The position numbers were made by a program, and so were the translations under genes. A stretch of 64,000 nt of DNA from Mucor racemosus. Taxonomy: Eukaryota; Mucoromycota; Mucoromycetes; Mucorales; Mucoraceae. The stretch spans positions 1,488,001 to 1,552,000 of the forward strand of contig JAPEHQ010000004.1 of assembly GCA_027405735.1 (NCBI GenBank), in the 5' to 3' direction. The stretch's first letter is position 1. Each line of letters opens with the position of its first letter. The notes beneath the pieces were generated by a model. The model saw only the letters and a list, made by a program, of their open reading frames with translations, was not told the DNA's origin and did no database searches. This document shows, piece after piece, positions 34,641 through 47,133 of the stretch.

Positions 34641-35261
34641 TTACTAAATATAAATCTATTAAAGTCTGATGGTATCCAAGTTTTCCAAATTACTATAAAT
34701 ACCCTCATACTTTTTCAATTATTTTAAAATCGTCAGAAATCTTTTGTAATAAACACTTTAGCTGATTATAGTTGCATTTCTACCGCTTTTTTATTTTTAT
34801 ATTTTTTATTTTTAGTAAACATCGTTGTTTACTGGAATACTGTCTAAATTGTAATGATCTATAATTTTGGTGGACTAACAACAAAGGTGGATAATATGCT
34901 TATAGATATTATTCTTGCTATTATAAATTGGTGATCACTGGATTGATGAAGGTTGATGTTCTTATTTGTAAATTAGACATTTATTAGTGAATAAATAAAA
35001 GTAAAGGGAGTGTAACAAGACAGATAAATCTACAAGGGATCATGTAATGGTTTCCTTGTAGTATTTATATAAGGAATGAGGCAAGGTTTTGCATGAATGA
35101 AACTGAAATGTTTGACTCATTACATAAATATATTTACCACAAATATTCAACATGTTTGTAAAAGTGTTTATTTTTTTTCCTTCCAAATTTAAAGTATTTA
35201 TAGAAGTCCACTGGGCTAAAACTGACATAAAATCGATTGTGAAAAGTAAGCACCTTAATAG
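34641..35261. other. Spacer between the CACTA-like end and block A
   Basis: No gene recognised. The minus-strand frame at 35040-35297 runs into block A and shows no family features. Confidence 0.4.
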
Positions 35262-36460
35262 TAGTATTAATTTTTTGTATTCACAAGGTAGATCCAACTG
35301 TTAGCAACTCTACTTTTTTTTTTCAGCAAAAAATGTTGATTTTTGGCCGAAATAATAAGAATAATAAATCACATTACAGCTTGAACCTTAGGTAGCTGAG
35401 CTCCAAAATATATATTTATGAAATCGATCGAAAAATAATTCAAAAAATAAAAATGTTAATCAGCTCATGAATTGCAAAACAAATAGACCTAACGTATTAA
35501 ATAGTTTTTTTACAGTTTTGGATTCCGCATCCATCGAAAAAAAATCAGAAAAATATTCCACATTAAATTTTGCGTAAAATGCAATTGAACTTTTGGAGGT
35601 TTTTTGAAGATACACGTTACTTTTTATAAAAATGTTTTTAGTATAAGCAATGAAGAAGATGTGTACAAACATTATTTATCGATTGAGCTACTACTTAACG
35701 TTTTAGCTGCATTTTTCGTAGAGAAAATGAGAGTTTTGTCAATTTTTTTTTTTCAAATTCAGAATTTAGGATGAGGGTATATAAGGGAAAAATTGAAGCT
35801 AGAAATGAAGGTATCTCTTTATACACATCTTTGAGGATATCTCCACGAAAAATTAATATTTTAACAAGAACTAAATTGGGTCCAATAGAGCTCCGCGAGA
35901 TGGATGACATGAATGTAAAAACAATGCTGCTCAATTTAAGAAATATTTTGAAATCTATTACAAAAATGCCAAAAAAAAAATGGAAAAAAAAATAAGTGCT
36001 CAGAATTTTTTTATACTTTCATATGTTATAGAGCACTTAAAAAAAAACAAGTTTCATTATTAGAGATTGGGGGTATAACTTAATTTTTTTGCAGATATGG
36101 AGGCTTAAAGTTTTAACTTTTACCAGTGAAATACTTGTACAAATCTGAAACATTAGCACCGAAAAAGTTATACCGGCTGCAAAAAAATAGGATATTCCCA
36201 GATACTTATTTTTGGATTAAAATTAAACATTCCAGGTACATTGACATATAATGTTTTCCTGGTGTTAGTTAATGGGAAAGAAAATAAAAGATGGATGAAA
36301 AGTGGGACCCAGTTTTCAAGGAAAAAGCAGTGAATTTTACGTGCTCCTGAGTCTCTCGTTAAATATAGAAATAACTTAGAAATAGATAGTATAATGTAAC
36401 CAATCCGTATCTGTTTAGTAATGTCTAAGGTATATCCCAAAAAGCGTTTGGTATAAGGTT
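35262..36460 (+). repeat. Dispersed repeat block A, copy 4
   Basis: Forward copy of block A, with landmarks CAGTTTTCAAGGAAAAAGCA at about 36311 and GGTACATTGACATATAATG at about 36235. It forms an inverted pair with 24395-25632 at the other edge of the repeat complex. Confidence 0.8.
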
Positions 36461-37156
36461 AGTTATTTAAAAGAGTGCACGCTCCAATAATGAAGTTTGA
36501 AAACTACGAGTATTCAATTTTTTCGAAATTTAAGTTTTGCTTGACCAATTTGACATGAATTGTATATGGCATTCTCCTGATCATTGAAACGTTAATAATG
36601 TTTGCAAACTATAGGGTGTAATGTTTATCAAACTATATAACTTTTATAAAGTGTATATATTATTTCTTATGAATTAGAATTTCATGAAGCAATTAATGTT
36701 TATGGAATGTAACTGTTTAGCTTCTACGATAACCAAGAAATGCAGGTTTTGTACTGTATGTGCCGTATTGATTTTGTTGAGCCTTAATGATTTTCTTTGT
36801 TGTCATTATTATCATAACTAGTCATAACTAGGAAAGAATATTCCTCGGGTATGGTATTTATATACCAATCCGGCGAATAAATCAGGATTATCTGATAGCG
36901 TTATCGCACCTTATTACACAATCGTTATGCAACTCTGCTCTTACACTGTTATTACGTATGGGCTCTCAAGTTTCAAACAGCTTTACTGCTAAAACATTAG
37001 TCTAGTAGCCTCATTTAGATTGTCTGGCTTTTAACGACTAGGTTTTGCATAAATAAAACCAACAAAATAAATAGCCTACAAAAATCGCGCCAAATTGTTA
37101 TTCTTTACATTTTCATTTCTCCTTCGAAATAAAACATAATATTATATATATATAAA
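36461..37156. other. Upstream region of the glutaredoxin gene
   Basis: No gene seen. An AT-rich (TA)n stretch at 37141-37153 lies immediately before the start codon. Confidence 0.5.
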
Positions 37157-37591
37157 ATGACCAACGTTGAGCAACTTGTCGAAGACGCAATCAAGAATAA
37201 CAAAGTCGTGATTTTCACCAAGAGTTTTTGTCGTAAGTTGTCTATTTAAAGCTTGTAGCTTTTACAAAATGTTGGTTCTGTGTTTGACATTTTATGATTT
37301 TTTAGCATACTGTAAGAAGGCAAAAGCCCTTTTAGATGGATATAACATCAAGTACGAAGAAATTGAATTGGATAGTCATCGTAAGTACTAATTCCAAATG
37401 TATTCAGTTGAGATAATAACATGTTGGAACATGAAATGATAGCCGACGGTGAAGCTATTCAAGAATATTTAGCTAGAAAGACTGGTCAAAAGACTGTACC
37501 CAATATTTTCATGGACCAAAAACATATTGGTGGTTCTGATGAATTGACCAAGCTTGAAGGTGGTGGTGAGCTCCAAGGATTCATTGCTTAA
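37157..37591 (+). CDS. GRX1: Dithiol glutaredoxin (GRX1/GRX2 type)
   Basis: Glutathione-dependent disulfide oxidoreductase. Three exons: 37157-37232, 37306-37380 and 37443-37591 (introns 73 and 62 nt), giving 99 residues, the usual size of a cytosolic glutaredoxin without a targeting sequence. The active site CPYC is at residues 25-28, preceded by VVIFTKSF. The glutathione-binding motifs TVPNIFM and IGGSDELTKL follow. The first intron falls inside the proline codon of the CPYC motif. AATAAATAA at about 37618 may serve as the poly-A signal. Confidence 0.95.
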
Positions 37592-38691
37592 ATAGTATCA
37601 ATCCAATGTATATTTCTAATAAATAATTATTCTTTTTGTATAAAACAAAATCTCTTCTCTGAAATATGTAGTAATCTTGAATTTTCATACTTTAAAAAAA
37701 CCTAAATACGTGGTGTTTAAATGTATGTATTATTCACGCATGGATTATGGATTATGGATTATGAATATGTTTTATGGCATTTCATGGTTTTGTAATTGTG
37801 ATTATATATTTGAAGCTCACTTTTCATGTAATACTTTTTATTTATGTCTAGGATTTTAAATCATATTGTAAAATAAATCATACTGCAAAAGCTATTAAAA
37901 ATCCTGTATTCTAATACAAATTGTGTATGAGTTTATTGTGGTTTAGCTCAAAGAATAAGAAAGAATAAGGTTTAAGTCCCCCTAACAGATTGCATTTGAC
38001 AATATCAAATAAATTTAAATTGTTGCTACATGCTCAGTGATCCTGATATGACTCGAAAGCTGATGGTGTAATTCATAAGTTGTATGTTTATATTGTTTCT
38101 CATAATACACTATGCAATATTGTAAACATTTTACTTTGGAGAGGAACATCTTGTCAATGCTACTGAAATATATTGAGCATCCGATGAATTTGTATCTTTA
38201 AAGAGTTTTTTGAAACATTAAAACTGAACGCATTTTCTGTAAAATATTTTTCTATTGTAGAGAAATGCACTTAAATATGTCTGATATTTTTTGTTTTGTA
38301 AGAAAGAAAAAAAAAGGCAGATACACAATTATTTCATAAGGTTTTCTGAAATGATGCAGTCGGACTGATTCAAACATTTGATGTGTTTGATTTGAGTATT
38401 AAGTCTAATACTTTCTAAAATAGTTGTTATGTAAACAAGATAGAAATGGACACTGTCAATAATATATTCATTGACGCTTGACCTCCTCGAGAATAGGACG
38501 TTGCGGATGGAGGATCAAAGAAGTTCCATGGGGCAGTGCAATGGCAGTCCTTCTGGTCTATCAAATTTAGCCGGCAACTGCCAATGGGCCTCAAAAGTTC
38601 ACTGAAAAATTTGCTATATAAAGCTTTCAAACAGCTCAAAAAAGAATTCCCTTTTTTATTCTATCGTCCCTTCTATTTGTTCTTTAACGCA
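37592..38691. other. Intergenic region between glutaredoxin and THO1-like genes
   Basis: No exon recognised on either strand. The DNA becomes GC-richer from 38470, probably the promoter and 5' UTR of the next gene. Confidence 0.5.
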
Positions 38692-40567
38692 ATGTCTGAA
38701 AAGTACAAAACCCTCAAAGTGAAAGAGCTCCAAGGTAACTAATTTAAATCAGGATATTTCTTTAAATCTAATACAAAATGGAAAATATTAGAGCTATTAC
38801 AAAAGAATGGCCTATCAACTTCTGGTAAAAAAGAAGAACTGGTCGCAAGGCTCGTTAAAGATGATGAGCGTAAAGCATTAGAGAGTTTAGAAAAGGAATT
38901 CGAGTTAGATGGCGATTTTGATGAATCTAAAATTATTCTGTAAGTATAATGTTAAATTGTATATCTATTTCACGCATTAATATCAAAGAAAATCGTAGTA
39001 GCGATCTTCCTACAGAAGACATCTTTGCTCTTGAAAAACTACCCTTGATCGCGAAAGAAAGTGTCTTGTCTGACGATGATGATGATGATGATTTCATTTT
39101 TAACGATAAGAGAAAAAAGGCAATTTCACCAAGTAATGTAACAACAACAGCATCCAGTAGTACTACGGCATCGCCTGTTGCTACTTCTGTCGCGGTTGAA
39201 GCAGCTGATGCTATTGTTAAGCAAACAGAAAAGAAGGCAACCGTTCCTAGTACTACCACTACTAAAACAACTACTAAAACAACTACTAAAACAACTACTA
39301 AAAAAACTACCACTACACAATCTACTACAGCAAAAGCTACTATCTCTTCATCTTTTAAGTTTACACCCATCACATTTGACAAAAAGCCCGTTACCAACCC
39401 CACAGCATCTTCTACTGCTGCTGCTACAACTACTGTCCCTCCTGTTACAGCTCCTCCTAAACCTAAACCTGTACCTGTTGTAGCTAAACCCGCTCCCGTA
39501 CCACCAAAGGAAATCGATGATAAAGCCGAAAAGTTACGATTAGAAGCAGAACGTAGATTAGAAAGATCAAAACGATTTGGAGTAAAATTAGATGAAAAGG
39601 AAATGAAGGAGATTCGAGCTGCTCGATTTGGCATCACTCCTACTGCCGCAACTAAAACGACAGCAACTACTAATGTTACACCTAAAGTCAAAGAAGCAAC
39701 AGTTGGTAATAAAGAAAATAGTAGTAAAAAGAAGGTTTCAACTGACCCTCAACAAGAAATCCTCAAAAAACGTGCGGAAAGATTTGGATTACCCGAGAAA
39801 AAGGTGGAAGAAAAGGAGACGCCTGTAAAGAAAGTCAATAATAATAACAAGAAAAACAACAAAAAGGTAGTGGCAGCGGTTAAGAAAACTCCAGTAAAGA
39901 AGGTTCAAAAGGGTCGAGTTACCAAAGCAATTCCGCCTGTATCTGTAATCAAAAACAATAACAACACAAAAAAGAACGTTACAGTCAATGTAACAAAAAA
40001 CAATGTTTTAAATAAGAAACAAAAGAATGTAAATATGCTAAATAAGGAGGGTATAATTTTGCAAAACAAAAAGAATATCATCAATCAACGTAAAGTGAAT
40101 ATGGTCAATAAGAATGTACCAATTGTGAATAATGGTAGAGTTATTACAATTGCACCAAAAGCTAAACCAGCAACAGCAAAAGCACCAGCATTATCTACAG
40201 CCACGCTTAAAAGAAAACGTAATGAAGCCAATACTGCAACTGTAAATAATGGTAGAAGTGTCGTTATCAATCCAAGTGTAAATGCAAATCAAAGAAAAGT
40301 TACTATTGCTCCTACTCCACCATCTAAATCAACAGCAACATCATCAATAACAACAACTAATGGCAGATCAAGAAATAGTAACAATAGTGCAACTAGAAAG
40401 AGAGGCCCTGGAAGTCGTCAACGCAATAATAACGTAAGTTTTTTATTTTCTTTGTGATTTGAATGAATATTATCTAATCTCAAAATAAATTATAACAGCC
40501 TGTGGAAGCTCCTGTAGTCGCTACACCGCAAAACCAGAAGCGTAACAAACGTAGCCGTCAATATTAG
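38692..40567 (+). CDS. THO1: SAP-domain mRNP-assembly protein (Tho1/SARNP-like)
   Basis: Nuclear protein; Tho1/SARNP proteins bind the helicase Sub2/UAP56 and assist mRNP packaging and export. Four exons: 38692-38734, 38792-38939, 38999-40433 and 40499-40567, giving 564 residues. The SAP motif is at about residues 5-45 (TLKVKELQELLQKNG, then KKEELVARL). Three RFG motifs typical of the Tho1/SARNP C-terminal part occur near residues 252 (SKRFGV), 272 (AARFGI) and 322 (KRAERFGL). The protein is much longer than yeast Tho1 because of Thr/Lys/Pro- and Asn/Lys-rich low-complexity regions, including 12-bp TTKT repeats at 39258-39305. Intron 2 has two acceptors three bases apart (TAGTAG, 38996-39001), both in frame. 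It is convergent with the kinase gene. Confidence 0.85.
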
Positions 40568-41011
40568 ACTCACTTTTTCTAAAAAAAAAAAAAAATATAT
40601 ATATATACATATATACCTAAATAATTCAAAATTAATAAACAAATTGTAGCAAACATGCTTTTTTTCATGCATGTATACCTAGTATATTTTTACCATACAA
40701 ATTCATTGAGCGATCAATTCTGACACATGCTGTACCTTAATATTCATACTCTTTCTCAAAATATTTGGGACACTCCCCATTTTAAATTTGGCACACAACC
40801 GAATTTAGCTTCGCACAATCATCAAATTTATAATAGCACAATAAGTTCTTAGTAATGACACAAAAATATTACATACTTGCGCACACATTTATGTTTACTC
40901 AATCACCCTTAGCAAAAAAAATTGCCATTTAATATGTATTTTTAAACAAAATAAAAATCCGTATCGATTTTATTTTAAACAATATGATTATATATGTGTG
41001 TATGTGTGTGC

Positions 41012-41058
<47 letters not shown>

Positions 41059-41068
41059 TTTGAGGGAT

Positions 41069-41104
<36 letters not shown>

Positions 41105-41159
41105 TGCTGTTAAGATATACATTTACAATAAGAGTAAAAATAAATAATTAAAAAGATGA
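40568..41159. repeat. Convergent 3' intergenic region with (GT)n(GA)n and (TAA)n microsatellites
   Basis: A (GT)n tract passing into (GA)n spans about 40996-41058, and a (TAA)n tract of about eleven units spans 41070-41104. Between two convergent genes this is shared 3' flanking DNA. Confidence 0.85.
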
Positions 41160-44100
41160 TCAAGAGATTATGCATTCTTCAGATTGTCTTCTACCATTAA
41201 TATGACGTTTTTTCTTCTCATCTTTTCCTAATGATCTTGTTGTTAATGCTTTATGTCTTAAAGTGCCGGGATCAATCTTATGCTGTTGCTGTAATGATAA
41301 AGTATGTGATAGTAAGGCTTGATTACCATTAAGTGCCTGTTCTTCTTGTGGAGTTAATCCTAGTGCTAATGCATATTGTCGAATACTTTCTGCATCTTCT
41401 GGTTTTAAATGAACTGGTGATGATTTACGAATACTGCTATTTTTTGTGTTGGGTAAAGATCTTGAAGGGTCATGAGATTTACGGCTATGATTGTAGACTT
41501 TGGCAGAGAAAACCCACTATAGAAAACTGTTAGTATATACTAATGAATCAACTTGACCCACTATAAACTTACATCATAGGATGGTTGCTGTTCATTGACC
41601 TTGGGAGGACATGAAAATGCTGATTTTTTACAATGTTCATGACAAATAAGAGCACATACTTCACAAAAGATGGAATGTGTAGTCATTAAGTCACCACAGA
41701 CCTTACATTCAACCACTATATACAAAGATGTCAGTTATTAACAAATTATACTGGATATTCTCAATTTTGTTTACCTTTACCAAAGGAAGTATGAATAAAA
41801 CGATGAGTAACATAATCTTCTTCATCTCTCAAACCAGGTGATACTTTAAGACGTTCAATTTGTTGTTCTGAGTCTGCATCCTCATCATCATACAGTGTCA
41901 TTTGGCTTTCATCCATATCAATGCCACTGCTATTTCTTAAAGTCATGTTGCTTTGATCCAGCTCTTCTTGTTGTGATTGACCTTCATCTGATATTTCACA
42001 AGGATGAACTTGCTGAGGATGGTTTCTTAAATAACTTGATAAATCATGAGAATAAGTTTCTGTCTTTTTGATACGTTGTTGATTTTGTAGGATCCAAGGA
42101 TGTTGCTTTAATTGAGTAGCTGAGGGACGAGATTCAGGATCTTTTTGGAAACATGATTCCAAAAAGTTCTTCATATCAGAAGAAATACTCTCAGGTAAGG
42201 GTGGACATTGATCTTCAACAATACGAAACATGGCAGACATGGCAATCATATCAGCATAAGGTGGTTTTCCAGTAACGAGCTCAACCAATGTACAACCTAA
42301 AGACCAAATATCTGACTTTGTGGAAGCACCTTTTAATTCGATTACCTCGGGTGCCACTAAGGATTAATATTAACATTGGCATGGATTGAATTACTTTATA
42401 ATAACAAACAACACTTACTCCAGTTGGGTGTACCTGAGACGGAACCTGCATCAGCTCCTTTGATCTTCAAATTCAGGGATACACCAAAATCAGTTAGTTT
42501 GACATCGCCTGTTTTGGTAGTTAATATGTTGGCAGCTTTTAAATCGCAATGAACAACTTGATTTTGATGAAGATATTCCAGACCGTTTAATATTTTTATG
42601 CAAAAAGAGGCTACCAATTTTTCGGGAAATGCACCAAATGCTTTTAATGTTGACATGAGAGAACCATTTTCAGCAAATTCTAAAATGATATTTACGCTAT
42701 GTTTGCTTTGAATAAAGCCTAAATAGCGAATCACATTAGAATGAGAAAGTGTTTCAAGTAAAGCAACCTCTTTCTATTAAATATAAACAAGTTAGAATTC
42801 AAACAACAATAAGGAGTCTACTAAAGGAGATATTTTGTAAATATATATATAATAATTTACCATCATTTCTTGATCAAGTTCACCATCTTCAAACAAGAGT
42901 CGTTTGACAGCAACAATTTCTCCTGTCGCTAAATCGAGTGCACGATATACAGAACCAAATTGGCCTTTACCAATACAGTTGCCCAATTGCTAAATGTGAT
43001 GAAATAGTTAATATATATGTATATACATCAAAATACAAATATAAACTTACATAATGCGTAGTAGTTTGACCATCTTTAGCATGCAAAAGTAATCTCTCTT
43101 CTTTATCCTCTTCCGTAGGTTTTTTTGATAATATTTCATTTGCAGTTTCTCGATATTGACGATCTAATTTATGACCTAAACTTCCTCCTTTAACAGGTGG
43201 TGCAGTTTCTTCTTTCATCATTTCCAATTCTGCTCGCTTCTTTGATGAACCCGAATTATTTACTCCATTTGCATTGTTTCGATTTGGAAAAGTATTACTT
43301 TGTCTTTTAGTACGTTCTGCAGGAGAAGATAGTCGACGATGTTGCTTTCTTTGTTGTTGATGTTGATTATGATAATGTTGATTTGTGATATCCTCCAACA
43401 TGTCTTTTGATTTATTGCGAATTGATGCATTTTTCGGTGTTTTTGGTAGCATTGCTGAAACAGAAGAATTGACAGAAGATATAGATGAATGTGTTGCCAT
43501 TGGATCTAATGGCGGTAAATCATGGTTATGATCATCAAACCGAGGAGGAGGACGTAGCGGTGATTTTGGAGGTCTTGAGAAACTATTAGAAGTAGGTGAT
43601 GATGGTGTTGTACGAGACGTTTTATGATGCTCATATTCATCGTCATTGTCAAAAGTGTCTGAGGGAGCTGTATAAGTAGATCGAAGACCTGCTTTACGAG
43701 AAGCAACAAGTGCATCTCTATTTAATCGAAGTCTTGATTCTCCTCCTCCTACTGTCGTCCCTGAAGAGAAATCACCAAAGATATCTCGTACATCTCGGTA
43801 TTTTGTGTTAGATTTTCCCTCTTCATCATCATCATCATTATCATCACCATCGTTGTTTGGGTCTTGATCTATATATATGCATATAAATATAAATATAAGA
43901 ATGTCGTAGTAATTAAAAAGAGTAAATTTACCGTTATTTCGGTCACGGTTGTGGGTATTATTACTAGATTGACGATTTTCTGTTTTAATGGAATGATGAC
44001 CAGCAGCAAACTCTTTAATTTCATCGTTTTCGTCTTGATTATTTTCATCCTCATCGAATTGTTCTTGTAATTCTTGTTTTTGTAATCCCTGTTGAAGTTG

Positions 44101-44971
44101 TGCTGCTGCTATTTGTTTATCTGTTAGATGAGATATTGCTAATATTGTATGAATGACCTATTATTATTCAAAAGTGATTAGTATTCAAGAAGAGGAGTAG
44201 TGTATATAGAGATAAAATTCAGGGGAAATTTTACACTATAACACAGATTAAGGAGGGAGAAAGAAAGAACTTACAGCTGTCATATCTTTGGCTTCAAACA
44301 GATCTATAGTCTCAAATAACTGCGCGCTATTGAGTCCAAGCTACAATTGCAAAAAAATATTAATAAGATAGCTCTCCTATTGTTGGAAATTTTATCATTT
44401 TTTTTTATCTTGTTACTACTACAAATCCTCCTTTTTCTCTTTCTTTTCATCAATATTATTTATATAAATATTTACCTGTCTAGCTCCTTGTAAAAACCGA
44501 GTGATATTGTCCATCTTTATTATTAAATTTCTTTAATATACATTATTTAAATGAGCAACTAGGTTTTTTAATTTTTACCTTAATGAATGATAAATCTCTT
44601 TGGCCAACTTGTTTAATTGTGCCAGGCTTAAGTTTATTTACAAGACTATAAAATAAGAAAAAACAATCAATGTCTTGTCCAACCCAACACACAGACTCCC
44701 CTATTTTTCCCTCCTTTTTTTTTTCTCTTTCTCACTCTCTCACTCTCTTTCATCTCCTATGAATACATTACTTGCATAACAAAACACCATCTTTTAACTC
44801 TTGATGAAGTTGATGATTTAATGATAAAGATAGATCCAATGTTGAATTCAAATAATCAATCGCTGCTTGTTCATCCTGTCGAAATTGTTCTTGTTTCATG
44901 CGATCAAATAAAAGATCGGCTCCGCTTTTTGATCTGGCGATACGTGGGGTTGCATATGATGAGGCTGCCAT
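41160..44971 (-). CDS. CH domain - Ste20/Cdc7(SepH)-type protein kinase - C1 zinc finger fusion
   Basis: Eleven minus-strand exons (44971-44772, 44645-44579, 44514-44476, 44340-44275, 44157-43932, 43868-43051, 42989-42861, 42773-42419, 42356-41775, 41715-41573, 41516-41160) splice to 993 residues. Residues about 17-125 form a calponin-homology domain ([35 protein letters not shown]). An acidic, Ser/Pro-rich linker follows. The kinase domain is at about 473-735: [11 protein letters not shown] with Lys501, [10 protein letters not shown] at 590-599, DFG at 610-612, [16 protein letters not shown]. The activation region and the HCD in place of HRD recall septation-initiation kinases (S. pombe Cdc7, A. 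nidulans SepH). Residues 818-863 show H-X12-C-X2-C...C-X2-C-X4-H-X2-C, a C1-type finger. Probable role: cytokinesis or MAPKKK-like signalling, inferred. All eleven joins are phase-correct. Confidence 0.88.
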
Positions 44972-45678
44972 TGCAACTAATGCAAAACTACTGAATAATG
45001 TTATAAGCGCCACTGTATAAAGAAGAAGAAAGTATTATTTGCTACCAAGTTTGTTATGAAATAGCAAAAAGAGAAGAAAAAAATCAATAAAATAAAACTA
45101 GAGAGAAAGAAGAACGAAATTTTAAGAAAACCGGCTCATTTCTTTATAATATGCATTATTACCTTAATTTATCGATAGAAACACATAGTCAACTACTATT
45201 ATTATACTAATGACTACATTCACTATTTGTTTATTTTGGGTAATAATATTAGTTGTTTCTGGAGAAAATGTGATTGAATATAGGAGCATGAGAAAGGGAG
45301 AAAACTTTAAAAGGGATATGTTTTGTACCAGTTGAAAGAAAAAAAAACATCTTTTATTTTACTTTTATTGAATAAGAAGCAGATGTTGATCCAAAATACA
45401 GGTTATAACTGTGGAGATAGTTGAAATGCAGTATTATTTATTCGTTATAATGAATATGATTCAAAAATTGTGTATAGAAACAACTATTAAAGCAATGTCT
45501 TAAGTATATACACCGCTTCCCCTCCTCCTCCCCTTCAGTAGATTAGTACTAATATATATAGCAAAATGATTAATATACTTTATTAATATATTACAAGTAA
45601 TTAAAACTATTTACTGATGGTTTATACTGTATAATAGTGGTGGTGATTCGCTGTATTAAAAACTTTCCTACATAACGC

Positions 45679-45750
<72 letters not shown>

Positions 45751-46860
45751 ATACAGTATATATATGTATATATACCTGTGACATTAGCAGAGGCAGTAAT
45801 ACATTATACACGTACATATATAATGATCATGCAATTATGCAGTGTATTATAGTGTCAATAATGGCAAAATGCGCGGCGCATTTATGAACATGATCATAAA
45901 AGTCAAATTATTTAATAAAAAAAAGTTATTTATTTTACTTGAATTCGTATGTACATGTATATAGGGAGCAAAATAATACTATAGAAGGTTGGTAACAATG
46001 AAGGTTGTCAATATTTGATCCATTTATATATATATATATTTCCTCAGGCATGTACTATATGGAACTATGGATTGCCAAGAAGCAATACTATCATGACATC
46101 TGATCTAAATTTTGTATCGAATTTGAGAGCAAAATTCCCATATTAGATGGCTATCGTCACAGCAAAATACATAAAAACATGTCTATCTACCTTTTATGTT
46201 TCTTAAAAAAAGAGAAGAATAGACAAGTGGCTAATCGCCTAAAATGAAAATGCCGTAAAAAGGAGATTTACGGATGTGTATGACCTCCAGATATTCCTCT
46301 GATACTTATTTTTTTTTTTACAAGGGAAGAGTATCTTCAGGAACATGACACTCTCAGCAAGATTTTATGGGGTTATTTTACCGAATTATTGTAACTCGAC
46401 ATACAGAATGAATAAGGGAGTGTATTACTTTTTTTTTTCTTTTTTTTTAAAAAAAAAGATACATATATATGGCTTTATATTTATGTATGTTCAGTCGCAC
46501 AATAAATCAAAGACCATAATCATTATAAAAATTTGCATATTTTTACATGGGAAGCTCTACAGAAATAAAATCTCACACAATATATCGAAATTTCGACGTT
46601 AAAATCATGTCATGCAAGAATTTCAATAGTAACGTTATGATATTCTTCTGACTCTTTCAAGCAAAATGAGACAAATTAAAACAGCGAGAAAACTGTATGT
46701 TTTATCAAATTAAATTTCTCTATTTTATACTACCAGAATATCAATAAATTGTGGAGAAAATCAATCTAATAATTCAAAATCAGGTGCACATGTATAAAAC
46801 GAAGCGAAAACTTGAATCTTGCGAGTATAATAGTTACCATATTAGCAAGTGCTGCCATAC
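44972..46860. other. Upstream region of the kinase gene; no other gene seen
   Basis: Low-GC DNA with a long (GT)n microsatellite at about 45681-45747, followed by a (TA)n-like stretch. The short open frames are microsatellite or random translations. Confidence 0.55.
45681..45747 (+). repeat. (GT)n microsatellite
   Basis: Over thirty GT units with two single-base interruptions. Confidence 0.95.
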
Positions 46861-46893
46861 AGCTTAGTCAATTTGAACTACAACTTACCAGAT

Positions 46894-47133
46894 TCAAGCC
46901 TCCGCTGATGCAGCACCGCTGCCGTCCCTATGCTCGTTTCTTGAACAGAAAGCGTTGGCCTTGGTGAAAATACTAGTATAAGATTGACTGGATTTAGTAT
47001 GGAACACCATTAATGGCTCATTAAAAATTAAATTAGAAAGACCAGATACAGCAATAGCCAAAGCGGATGTTTTGTCACTTGATTGAATTGGATTGTGAGA
47101 TTTGACAGTAAAAGCAGCATTACAGCACATCAA
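46894..47133 (-). pseudogene. Unassigned gene-like fragment truncated by a repeat
   Basis: On the minus strand a frame of about 75 codons has balanced, protein-like composition (KTSALAIAVSGLSNLIF, NEPLMVFHTKSSQ) and ends in a stop at 46894. Its upstream side is cut off at about 47105, where block E begins. A family was not recognised. It could be the 3' end of a gene broken by the repeat, or captured host DNA. Confidence 0.35.

Noticed and set aside
41160..44971. Two separate genes, a CH-domain protein and a kinase
   Set aside because: Exons 5 and 6 join in phase and the frame stays open from the CH domain through the acidic linker into the kinase, with no stop or new promoter-like gap between them.
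45681..45747. Open frame of alternating Val/Cys
   Set aside because: It is only the translation of the (GT)n microsatellite.
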